Of a stretch of 64,000 nucleotides of DNA, positions 11,720 through 24,500 are shown piece by piece. The notes under the pieces were generated by a model. That model ran no database searches. It was given only the letters and a program-made list of their open reading frames with translations, and was not told the origin of the DNA. The translations under genes and the position numbers were made by a program. Source of the DNA: Marisa cornuarietis (Eukaryota > Mollusca > Gastropoda > Architaenioglossa > Ampullariidae); NCBI GenBank assembly GCA_004794655.1, contig SMMW01000153.1, positions 2,986,501 to 3,050,500 of the forward strand. Direction: 5' to 3'. Position 1 is the stretch's first letter. Each line of letters starts with the position of its first letter.

Positions 11720-14700
11720 AAAGCTGTTTTCAAAACTATGTTATCTACAATGACAAACGCTTGCATTATATACTTTGGCTTGTCGATAGAAACATTACAA
11801 CAAAAACCTTTTGCAATTATGAGGTTATTGACACACACCCAGTCTATCTCTGTCATGTGCACTTGCGTGAAATAAAGAAATTAATGTGGTAACTGCTGAA
11901 CCAACTTTACTGTGGACATATACATACAGCTGATCAACGTCTCACCATACTGTAACTGTTCCCTCAATTTGCCGGACCCAAATTTTGTAACACCAAACAA
12001 TATGGATCAATAAATACTGAACAGTACTAGACTATCACAAATATTCAAAAGTTAAATAATATTAAACATAAACCAAAATGTACACACAATGGTTTTTATA
12101 CACATGTACCTTTGTGGGACGTGAATCCGTTAAATTGAATAACCATTCCTTTCAGAGCATCGGATGTCTCTGTTCAAACACTGAAGTCCATCAGGATGTG
12201 AACTGATTGCCACCGAGCTTACATCATCTACTTTCATACCCCATCTCAAACTGTGAAACCTGCCGTCTTGTTAACTTCTTACCTTTGACACAACCCCAAC
12301 CTGCTGGTGGTTAGATCTCATTAGTTATTTACCAATGGTGAAATAAACTTTCCAACTATGAGCATCCTTCCCCCCCCCCCCCAACCAGATGAGCTCATGA
12401 GCAATATCAAATAAAAATTAGACTTTTTCCTATCGTTCAACATACCGCCTATAGCTTGTCCCCATCACCACCATTAACTGTTTTACAGTGGTCTTTCTCA
12501 TCATGGTTTGATAATTCCCTGATGCTTGCAACAGCGTATGTCTAAGTACCTTGTGTTCTTGAAAAAAATGTACTGTGCATCACCCCAGTCCATGAGCTTA
12601 GTGAGTTTCTTTATAGCACTTTCTTTCCTTATCCCTCAACAGTATCCATCTTCCTTGACACTCACCCTTCTTTACAGTCCCCACATTACAATTCTCCCAT
12701 CACACTAACCCTACCATGTTTGCTGTTTACTTGCTCACTGGCATGCACTCATTAGTCATCTCTGATGTATCAGCATTAAATTTTTTTTTTTTAATGCATA
12801 CTAGTTGGTGTTTATCAATGGACTAGTCAACATGATGCGGATTTAAGATCTTAGGTCTGGCTTGATCAGCTTTCTATGTACAGGGTCTTTAGCCTATTCA
12901 CTTTATCTGGTCTGGAACACCAACAAAAAACAGTAAATTTGTGTAACCACATTTCCCATTCATATAAACAAACACTTTGCCCTCCACTCTCTAGATTTCA
13001 ACGAAGTCCTTTCAGATCTCTAAAACCAATTTGTTTTCCTCCCAATGGTGCAGATTTTTGCAAGACAGCGCTTCTAGCTATTTTTCTTGTGCATTGAAAA
13101 GGATCTTACCATAATGATCTGATCAAAGGGAGGTAATTACAGCTCATATGCTTATATTTGACAGCTTATCATAAAAAAGACAAAAACTTGAAGAATTTGA
13201 GTTTTTCTCCCTTGTTTTCAGGTTCTAACGTTGGTGAGTAATTTGGTAAGTGAATGGTACTGCAGGGCTGTATGGATAACCTCACTTAGGTTCAGATTTT
13301 CACAGTAGCCATAGGGATGAAGTCACTTGGGTTCAGATCTTCACAGTTGCCTTCATCAAATATAACAGCCTGCAGAGTATCTTCACAGTAATTTATATGT
13401 TGAAATTGATCCTTTGTTTAAATTAAACACTTAATGTCAGATTTGTGCTAAAAGAGATGTAAGATAACAGATGATTTAAAACACAACAATCAGACAAAAC
13501 TATATATATATATATATAAAAAATCATTCTGTCCTGTCCATTTTTTTTGTATCGTGTCAGTGAAGAAGCTTAGGGCCAGTTTTTAGAAAATGGCTCTACA
13601 GGAGTCAAGTCTGCATGTTATAGACTTTTCTCATGAACCTGTTGTTTGATGTTAAAGTGTTGGTACAAAACTAAAGCCATGATCATACTGTCTGAGTAAT
13701 TCTTGTGGCACAACAGCCGCAAACTCAATGATAGCAAAGGCAAGAAAGAATATGTCAAAACAATCTCAAGTATTCACTGACATCCAGAAAACACCTGGAA
13801 AACAAGACTTCCCACAGACATTAAAGGATGAAAATTGACAAGTCACTTACATCTATTAGAAGAAAAATGACTAGCACTTTTACAGAAAAAAGAAATATAA
13901 AATTCTTGGATTCTTGTCAAAGTCAGATTTCAACCAGCGTGATTTGCATGCACACACAAACACATGCATGCACTTGCACAAATGCATGCACACACACACA
14001 CATATACACAAATTTGCCTGTGAATAACAGAAAAACTTGCTAATCTGCACACATTGATATGTTCAGTGCAGATTTCTAAATTTTTATGGTAACAGTAGAT
14101 CTCTAGTATTCTTGCCATCATGTTCCATATCCCAGAAAACCAAGATTCCACTCTCACATCTTGATCCAAAACTCCAACACTGATAAAAGTTGCTTAGCTC
14201 ATCACTTTACAACACTTCAATAATTAGTCTGCCTTCCCAAGGTCCACTGACACTGCAACAATGCCATCTGAGCACAGCCTGACTCTGCTGTTCACTGGCA
14301 ATAAGGACTCTAGGAGAGTCACTCGTAACTTGTTTGCAAACATTGCTCGTTTGAGTTGCACAGCAGCAAGGACTGCTAAACTAGATGAATTTCAATTTAT
14401 ATGAGACGATGAAATGTTTTATCAAATGCTGAACTACAATGCCACATTCACTGAGACCAAGCCAATCTGTTCCACATTCACACTGCACCATGACACCCAG
14501 CAAATCGTTTCAAGGGTTCCATGGCATAGGAAACAGCCATAATGCTTTCTTGGCAAGAACACTTTACCTCACTGCATGACGTAAGATGATCGTTTTAAAT
14601 ATGAGCTAAAGAGACCCATCCTTTCCAAGGCTGATAAGGACTCAAACTGATGGGACAAACCAGGTGTAAAACAAGTGCAGAGGGGAAATGGAACATAAGG

Positions 14701-14754
14701 CAACAAAATCTGTTGAAAAATAAGAGCAGCCACCATCCCGTGGGGCAGGTGGTG
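11720..14754 (-). other. 3' flank of the rabaptin gene, probably including its 3' UTR
   Basis: No coding exon found. It contains a short (TA)n tract at 13501-13518 and a CATGCACACA-rich patch at 13945-14010. The region from 14754 leftwards is the expected 3' UTR of the minus-strand rabaptin gene; the polyadenylation site was not fixed. Confidence 0.4.
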
Positions 14755-15319
14755 TCAGTCTGGAGTCACTGGTGGTTCCCGACTGAAATATGGAGTTGCA
14801 TCTTTGACAAGGATTGTATGGCAGACGTCACAGACTTTGGCTGGACGGCCCATGGGGCCACTGTTGACCGACTTTGTGATGCAGTCAGCACAGAATATTC
14901 TGCCACAGTGACGACAGTGGTGCTGAATAACAAACAAAATAAACCAATATCAGTTCCTCACTTTTAAAAGCTGTATAATAACTTTATGCTGTGAAAAAAA
15001 ATGACAGCCATGCATACAGATTCTGTTCAAGTATTAAATGCAGTTACAAAAATTGTTAAAAATTCCCAAAACATAAAAGCAAAATAAAGAGAATGTTGGG
15101 AGTTGTTCGGTAGTACTGTGGCAAAGCACAAAGTGGCACAGTTAGTTAGAACTATGACTTGCTGAACTTAGATCTCTCCACAGGGCACCTGTAATTCTCT
15201 TGTGATGTGGCCTGTTCACAAAGCTGACTGTCCACCATTCTCACCAATCCTTCTCAAAGCAAGCAGCCAGCCAAGGAAAATTTAGAATCACATACACTCT
15301 CTCATATACGTACACAAAT

Positions 15320-15351
<32 letters not shown>

Positions 15352-15531
15352 ATATATGCTACTTCTTTCTCTCATTCATGTACACATGCATGAAGGCCTA
15401 GCAAGATTTTTTTGCCTCACCTTGCGTCTTGTGACAGAGAACACCAGCCTGCAGTTGTTGCAATCCTCCACATCATCTTCGTGCTGCCACCGCACCTCTG
15501 TTTCTGCCTGTCGGATCTTCTCCAACTGAAT
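14755..15531 (-). other. FYVE zinc-finger domain of the rabaptin gene (last two exons)
   Basis: Exon 15531-15421 gives EKIRQAETEVRWQHEDDVED, then CNNC and SVTRRK. Exon 14922-14755 continues HHCRHCGRIFCADC, then KVCDVC and ends SREPPVTPD-stop. Together they hold the WxxD-like WQHED, the basic RRKHHCRHCG PI3P-binding motif and the RVC-like KVC, with eight Cys/His zinc ligands in four CxxC-type pairs. The intron splits the finger between RRK and HHC, so both exons are needed. The domain predicts direct PI3P binding on early endosomes. Confidence 0.93.
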
Positions 15532-18500
15532 CTGTTACCAATCAGAACAAAAGGGCTATGTTGACGAAATATACTGCCAGAACAAATGACAATCTTCTAT
15601 CATAACATTTGACTTGCTCTCCCCATGATGCTGGACTTATTTTCATCTGTGCAATTCCCACCTATCTCTGGATGTAGAACATCAAAATCTGTAATTTAGC
15701 TCAATTAGCTGATGACGTCACAAAAGATTCCAGCTGTTACGAGGCCTTCAGAGGTAAAAATATCCATCTGTACAGCTTGGGTACAGCAAGAACACTTGAT
15801 GGCTTATCTGCCACACCTCGTTCTTGTGAGCTCAGCAGCAATTTTGATCTTGAGATATACACAACATCAATTACATGTTAAAATTTTGACTTCTCATGAG
15901 CTTTTGCAACACCCAATCTTCTACTCATGTGAGTCAGAGTATTTTAAAGACATATTTTTATGTTGTACCAGTAAACAGTTCCCCCAAAAAACCGAAATTT
16001 TCCTCATATCTTCCTGAATAAGCCTTAAATTTACATATTATTGATAGCAATTTACATAAAACAGAATTCTTTTCCCATCTTACCACCCTTAACTACAAAT
16101 CAAACAAAACCACCAGGTTAAATAAAAAACAACAGCAAAAATGCTTTTTAAAAAACAGAACTGTAACTACAGTCTACAGTTGGGAAATAAAAAGAATGAA
16201 AGGTTTTTCTTAACACTGCACACCATTCAGAGTTACCTGCAAAGATTGTGATAATTTGACAAAGTCCCGTTGTACAGCCTCACTGTTGTCCAGATCAACC
16301 TGTAATGACTGGATTTTACCGCGAAACTTCTGAATGTCCTCCTCTGCCTGAGTCTGCAACATCACAGCCATGAAACCCCAACACATTCTACAATAATGCA
16401 GGCCTCTAAACATCACAGGTCTATGTTGTAGTCAAATAAACATCAGTACAGATAATAACCAAGAAATATTCACCAAAAATAATAAATTGAAATACATCTG
16501 CACATATGCGCACACATGCACACACACACACACAGTTGTATGCATGCACATGCACACAACACCTGACAAACACTGACTTTGGCTTTTTCGCTCTCCTCCA
16601 CTCGCTGCTGGAGTGCTCCTATCAACTGCTTAGATTTGGCCTGGATACTTTTGAGTGAGGTCTCAGCTTCCCTGAGCTTCGTCTCAAGCTCAGCTCGCTG
16701 TGAGCTCTCTCTTTCCAGATCTGCCTTCATGCGATCCAAGAGACCTTCAAGTAAACAAGAGACCTCACGTAAGACAGTGTCTTTACTTTCTCTGTTATGC
16801 TAGTTTTTAAAAAATATAATCATGCAGATAAAGTTTAAGGAAGGCCTTGGCATAGTTAACTTGGTAATCTGACATTTAGCCACACTTACTAGCTTTGGCT
16901 TGCAGTAGGCTGATTTCTTGACTGAGGGTATCTTCCATTCGTTGTTTTTCCTCTTGCTCTGAGAGCAACTGTGATCTCAAAAACACCTGCTCACTCTTGA
17001 GTGTCTCTTCACTGTGCTCCTTGGCCACTTTGGCAGCAATGATCTCCTCCCGATATTTCAGTAGGAGAAGCTGCATCTCCTATCAATAAAGAGATGATCA
17101 AACATCCTTAAATCACTTGAACCACAGCTGAGTCAAAATCAACATTCTAACACCTAAACCACAACTGAGTCAAAGAAATATTCTGACATCATCTGAACCA
17201 CAGCCAAAACAGAGATCATCAAATACCCAAACATCACTTAAACTGCAAGGGGGCCAGAAATGATTAAACATTGTGACTTGCTCCGAAAGTGGGAATAAAA
17301 ACCACTTCAGAAGTATTCCAGTTGATCCAAATTAGAAAATGTGCAAATGCAATATCTATGCATGTAATAATAAGCACACACTACAAACATGCAAATGCCT
17401 CTGTCAGTATATGTTTGTACTTGTGTGTGATTGCTTATCTCTTCCATTTTGCCCCAACAGAGCACAAATTACAACCAAAAAGCAAAAGCACACAACAGTT
17501 CATTACCTCCAGGTTATTGGGCAAGTTGATGTCCTCATTCTGAAGCTGTTGGGCAGTCTTGGAATGTTTTCCCAACAAGTTATCATTCTCATCTTGGAGC
17601 TTAGTAAGCTAAAGGCAAACCAGACATGAAAACACTGAGTTTTTGGTGGTTCATCAGCAGTTATCACAGGACTTCAAATGAAACCATTTCTGTAAATGTC
17701 ACTATTTTTGTTTCTCTATATATCTGATGGAGAGCAGAATACAGTGAAAACTATAATCTCAAAGTACTGAAGATGCAGATGAAATTACACAGATCTCATT
17801 CTCCTTCTTTACTGATGTGCCATCACCCTTCATTACTAGTCACTATAAATAGTGTGCACTCGATAGCGAAATGTACATCTGTCCAACTTCTGTTCATTCT
17901 CATTCCATACTCCTCTTTGATAGCCAAGCCTGTTTTAGAAACCATTCACTCTATGCTTTTACCTTTCATGTTGAGCAAGCACTCATGGGTAGCTGATATA
18001 TCACTCTGCTGCATTTATTATTGTTTCATGTCCAGCAGGTTTGCCGTGATATAGCCTTAGTTGCTGGCTCAGCGTAAAAAACACCATTTTCTCCACCACA
18101 TTAATTTTTTTTGACATCATAAGATTATAGATATTTCTGCTGTTCTCTATTATGTATCTAAGAGTTCTTTAGAAGTCTCACCAAAACAACAAACTATACT
18201 GACTTTAATAAATTTGACAAGTTCAGAATTACCTTCGCACTGCTAATTTCTTTCTCCTACACTGTATAAATACAGTCGTCCTTTCTTTAACTAATAAGAC
18301 CAGTCCTGGTGGCAGACAGGGTGACTCTCTAATGTAACAATACTTCCTACCTATCCTAGGTTCTTCCCTTCCACCGGTCAACTCTCTGTGTCCTGCATGC
18401 ATCAATCTTTGATCTCTCTGTGATAAGAGCTCACATAGGAAACATCCCCCCCCTCCTATCAGTGGGCAAACTGCAAAGCACTTATAGCCTGTCCCGCGAC

Positions 18501-21500
18501 ATCCCTTCATGCTTTTTTCAACCTTCAAGGATGGTGACAAGTCACAAAACCAAGTCCTTGAAATTCAACTTCCAGCACCAAAACTTAGAACTGGTAGATG
18601 ATGAACAGCTGAGCCATTTGAAAGCTATTCAACTGTTATTATTTTGGATGCCCATTTCAATACCAGTTCAAAGAACAACCATTAGTTTTCAAGTTCTGCA
18701 TTACCTGTTTAAATGTAACTTCTCATAAACTTTGCGCCCTTCAGTGGAATTTTTAATTAATCCTGCTACATCCTAGAATAATCTTGGCTTTTTATTTTCA
18801 GCATGTCTGTGCACTGAATCAATACCCGTGTTTGATAGTTTCATTCCTTGTGGCAAAGAGTACCTCTAAAACTAGTTTTGTCAATTTGCAATTTTAGCAG
18901 TCATGGCAAAAATGCTTTAAATTTTTATTTGTGAGCCACAGTTGATAGAGTTAACATCATTCTAAATGGTATCATCAATTAACAATGTGACAATGTGATA
19001 GCCCAAATAATGATGTTTCAATCCACAGGGGAAAATATTCCGCATCCATGTGCTGATTTTCACACTAAAATTAGAACAACGAACATGCATCATCAAAAAT
19101 TATATTTCAATGCTTCAGGAAATTTAGCATAAATAAGAAAAAGTTCACATGCACAAAAAAGGACACTACTACATGAATCAATTCACCTCTTTCTGAACTT
19201 CCAGACGATTTTCTGACAACAGTTTCTGCAACAGAAAAGAATGTGAGCTTTCAATTTCTGAACAAAGTAAAGTGTAAGCAAGCAATTTTTCTGACTCCTG
19301 AAAGACCAAGTCCTGAAATGATTATGATGTTTCAAAGGCTTCAAAAAATGCACTCCCCTGTGAAAGAAGCATTATCAAAATAATTGTAACACCAGTAGAG
19401 CTTTCTAAATAATACATTGACACCGTGCACCTATGTCTCCCATTAAGTTTGCTTGTGTCTATCCTTCAGATCATGCTCCTCTTTTCCTCAAACTATCAGT
19501 AGATGTGTGCAATGTGGATTACAAGGGGTAAAGCATCTTCTCACCAGCTGGTCTTGTAGCTGTAGCTGTGTATGTGTGAAGGAGCTTTTGATGCCATTTA
19601 TGTACTTTTCACATTCCATCACTTTTGTTGTGAGGTTGGTCACCTGTTCATGACAAGTACATACAACATCATTAAGTTGGGAACTGTTGCGGTGAGACTT
19701 TTTATCTCTTCATAACATCTCCCATTAGCAATAAGTTGAAAAATGTTGCAGTGAGATTGCTCACCTCTTCACAACAATTACATCTACCATTGGCAATATA
19801 CTGGCAGCTGTGGAGCAGATCTTTCCAAGGCAGGCTTGGTAACATAATGGTTTATAAACTTATCTGAGGCATTGTGAGAGGTCAAATAACATTCAACATT
19901 GACAATTGAGAAATACTGTGACCTTCAAGATCACTTACTTTAAAATTACTTTATTACTGCCTTTAAAATCTCTCTTGCACTGTGCCACACTTTCTTGCAG
20001 ATACCAAGACATGATGAATTAACAGCTTTAGTTAATAACCAATGATCCTCATATTAAAAGAAAAAAAGCAAATATTTTAAACCTCTGTCTGGGCTTCCTC
20101 TGCAGACACTTTCAGTGCTTCTTCCAGCTGACTCTGATACTTCAGTGCATTTCCAGCTGCTTGCTCTTCACGGGTCACAAGGCGCTCAAGTCGCTTGCTT
20201 TCCATCTTGGTGTTCTTAAGCGCTTCCTGGACAGCCTGGAGCTGGGCCTCATAATTACTGCACATTGAACATGGACGACCCAGCTTCTCACGAGCTAATT
20301 TGATCTGGAATGAAATGAGAAAACAGATAGTTTCAATTAAGATCCTTGACTGCTGGCGGCTCTCGGAAGTCTGCATGGGAGCAGGACTCGCGGCTGCCCA
20401 AAACCGCTTCCCAAAGTCCTGCTCCTCTTCACCATTATCATCACAATAACTGTGTTAAGGTGAGCACAACTTTACAAGACACTTGAATGTTGACAGCAAT
20501 ATCAGAAAAAGGACACAAACAATACTCCAAGCTTTCGCTAAGATTCATACTGTAGCAGCCACATTCATGATGACAGTAAAGTTAGACTGTCATAAATGTC
20601 AAGGATGGCAGGAAGGGACCTATTAACTGAAAAGATACTAAACTCTTCTAGCTCTCTTAAAGCCTAAGTCCAAGAACGCTGTTCAAAAGTTAGCCAATGT
20701 ACCTCTTCTTGAAGAAGGCGCCATTCTCGTTCACTGACAAGTCGCTTGCCTTCTAGCGAGATGTGATCAGACTTTGCTTTGGCTGCGGCAAGTAAGTTTT
20801 TACGTGCTTCCACTTCAGGTGTAGGATCTAACAAGTAACAAACAATAGTCTATCAGAGTACCATGCAAAGACCCACTACTGCACATGACCTTTTTGGGCA
20901 AATCTGCTATCATTATCTTATTATTTTATTTATCTATTCCTGAAATAACAGCATATAACAGTATAAGAGTAAGCATCATGGTGGCAACGATCAGTACATT
21001 TTATGCTAGCAAGGAAATGCTCATAAATAACAGCAAATTATTGTCAGTCCAAAGCAAAACTATACCATTTTGATTTTTCACACTGGAAGGGCACATTGTT
21101 TTTGAATGCAATTTACAAACAGCTGAAATAAAACTAATCTATATTTAAACTTCAAAAACATTGAAAACTTTTACTGGGCATGGCTAGGAACGAATGCCTC
21201 TTCAAAGACCTTTCACTAAGCACCTTCTCCCCCACCTACCTCCCCCACTCCCTCTCATCTCAGTACCTGTTATGGCTTTCGTCTGAGCAGCAGTGAGGGA
21301 TGCTGACTGCAGTGTCAGCACTTTCTCGGGGCTAATCCTCACGATTATCCCGTCCACATCACTCAACGACCTTGTCTCATGAACTGCTGCACTCGCTAGC
21401 TTTTCTTCTGCTAAGCTAGGCAATTCTGAACTTGACTGTGATCGGCGCATTCCACCATCATCCACAGCATCAAACTGTCCAATATCGTCCGAATTGGAGG

Positions 21501-24500
21501 ATGTCAAGGAACTCTTGGACTGGCTCTTGGATTTCTCGTACAAGTTTAGTTCATCTCTGGAGTACTGCACCAAAAGGGAAAAAAATGAAATTACACAAGA
21601 CATCTCTTTTAAAAATTGCACATTCCTACAGTGAATGAAGCTGTAATGCTGTAAAAAGTTTATGTAGCTTGTTATCTTTCCCTTGTTTTTTTTCTATTTT
21701 CATCTTGTATTGGTTTTAGTTTCTAAATGAATAAAAAATGTTATGCCATAAAATGACTATGCCTAGAATAAATCTGTGCTATCCACTGTTTTCTCACCTC
21801 TGATGATTCTTGGGATCCCTGATCTGAAATACAACCATTCTGCAGTAAATATATGTCTAAGAAGGCAAGCAAACATTTACAAAAGTGCATAACGGATCTT
21901 GAAGCATATTTAACAGCTAAATTCTGTCAAAACAGTTTTCTGGACATAGAAAATCGACATCCACATGACTCTTGCATCCAGTATGTTATTCACTTGTGCA
22001 AAAAAATGTGTCTTGTTATATAGGAGACATTTTTCTGAATAAAAAAACAGGCATAATAATAGTCCACAACAAACTGCAAACATACAGGGCAGTGGATTGT
22101 GAAACATGAGTGATATTCAACTTGCCTGACTGTGAGAAACTTTGTTTTCTCCGTTCAGCCTGCTCTCGCTCCTGCTTCTCCCGACGCTCACCAAGTTCCT
22201 TTACCTTCTTCTCCTGAGCTTCTCTCTCCTGGTCCTTCTGCTGAAGCTCTGTCAGCATGTACACATTCAAAATAGTTGGTTCCTAAATCACTCCATGACA
22301 TGCCAGGTAAGTTCTTATTTCTGAGGTCAGAGTGAGAGACATTACACACTTGCCTCGTTTGGATATCACAAAATAGGTCAAGTGTACAGAGGCCAACAAA
22401 GCTTCTAAGTTTAGCACTTAGGTTTTCATACCTCTCTCTCACCCCCTCACTCTAGCATAGACACACATACACACAAATGCTGAACACACACTCTCTTTTT
22501 TTCACTCTCTCACTCCCTTCTCCCAACATGTTTCCAGGTAGGCCTGTGATGTAACAGTCATAGGGTAGCGAGGTGTTAAAGGCTTCACTTATCTTGAGGC
22601 CAGCATTTTGTGAGGGTGATGACCATCTAATCTTCCTTAGTTAAGCAGATAATTTCATGGTTAGACCCATGGTGTCCAAACCCACCTTGAGCTGGTTTGA
22701 TACCTACGTGATGCAGCATACTTCCCTCATCTGACCCAGTAGTGAAATGACCACAGTGGGCTGCGAAAAGTAAGGCAGCAAGGGAGAGAAACTGGGCACC
22801 TCCCTCACAAACAAGCTGGAACCCAGAATGATGTGGTCTCTAACACCGCCCTCAAAAAGAATGGTGAGGTTATGAGACTACCCGTACCTCAACCTCCTTA
22901 CAAGCACGTAGCATGGGTACCTTTAGCAGGTGCTCCATACTACACAGCATCTGACATTTTATCACAACACACCTGCTATCTGCCTTTGCTGTTCTGCTGA
23001 CAGCACACTCTCCATACGCCGCATGTCCATCATCATAAGGCGCTGGGACTCTAAGAACTGGTCATTTGCCATCTGCCATGTCTGTTTCAGTGCTTCATGG
23101 GCCTGTTTCTCTTCCTCTAGCAATCTGCACACTGTTATTGACATGGTTTGCTTAATACATGTAAGTGCACCTTTAACATTCACACATACCCTACACAAGA
23201 TCTGTCAAGGTAAGACACCATGTCACACATCTAAAACTTCAAATACTATGAGGACCACAAAATAGCTTTAATTCATTTTCTCCATGTCCCTAAAGAGACA
23301 CATCCTCCTTGACAAATGTATTAATATATTTCTCTTCTCTAAATATAGAAGGCAAACATAATTTAAGATTCTCCAGTGAGTTTGAAATTCAAAATATTAA
23401 ATAATTTTAATCTGGATCCAGCTTGAATTTATGAATCTTCATTAAGTCTCACAGAGTGAGTCAGTATATCAACTTGCAGATAAAGCAATATTAATGTCTT
23501 GATCATGGCTTTATGGTCTTACTTTCTTAATGCCAGTGTTTGTTATACTATAGGTGCCATATAAATACCCTTGTGAAGCTGCCAGATGTATTCTAGCATG
23601 TTTGAGCCTTTTCGTTATCTTTGTAAAGACAGATAAAGGGGGAAGGGATGCTGGGAAATCATGAAATCTTCAAATTCTACACATTTATGATCCAACTGTG
23701 GCCATTTGTACTTGGAAAGTTTCCACCGCATGACAACATGACACTACACCATAGTTTCCAAAAATTATTTAGTGCTTAGGAAGTAATACAAAGTGCAAAC
23801 TTAATGTACAAAATATGCATCCAGAGGAAATCAAATCAAAGAGACAGAAGACAAAATTTTCATGTCTCAAGTTCATTTATTTCATCTTCTACCACTACGT
23901 CCTATGTCTTTGTTCTCAAATATTTATCATCATTTGAGAGCTGTTCAGATTCTAAATTTTTATATTAGGCTAAATATTTGACAACTTTTATAATCTTATA
24001 TTTTACCTTCATGAAGTTCCTTCCTCACTTTCTCTGTGTCTTCCTGAAGCACATTTTTTTGTGTTGTGAGCACAGCAACATACATTTCAAGGTCTATCCG
24101 TGCTGCTTTTTCAGCTTTAAGGTATTTCATCAGCTTGTCCACCTGCGCCAGTTACAACAGATAGACCATTTTTCAAACAATATATAAATCACTGAAGACA
24201 GTAGATGTTTGCATGGGATTGTGCTCATGGTCAAGTTTTTCTATGAAGCCATAAAGCAGAACAGACTGAGCTATCTACAGCTACTTCCAGCATTATTTAC
24301 TCCTGCTGAGAACAAACATAGTGATTCATTTCTTTCACCTCACTGACCTTCTCCCTTGGGTCTGCAATGTTGTCCAGATCAGCAAGTGTTGGAGATTTCT
24401 TCTCAGGTTTCCCATTAGCTGACTGAAAACAACAAAATTTACATAAACTTCCTTGAGCAAGTTTTTGTTTTAAGAAAACTGCTTCACAAATTTGATATTT

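Noticed and set aside
11543..11875. 110-codon plus-strand protein
   Set aside because: Its bases read as RTE-LINE ORF2 in the neighbouring frame, so this frame is a shadow.
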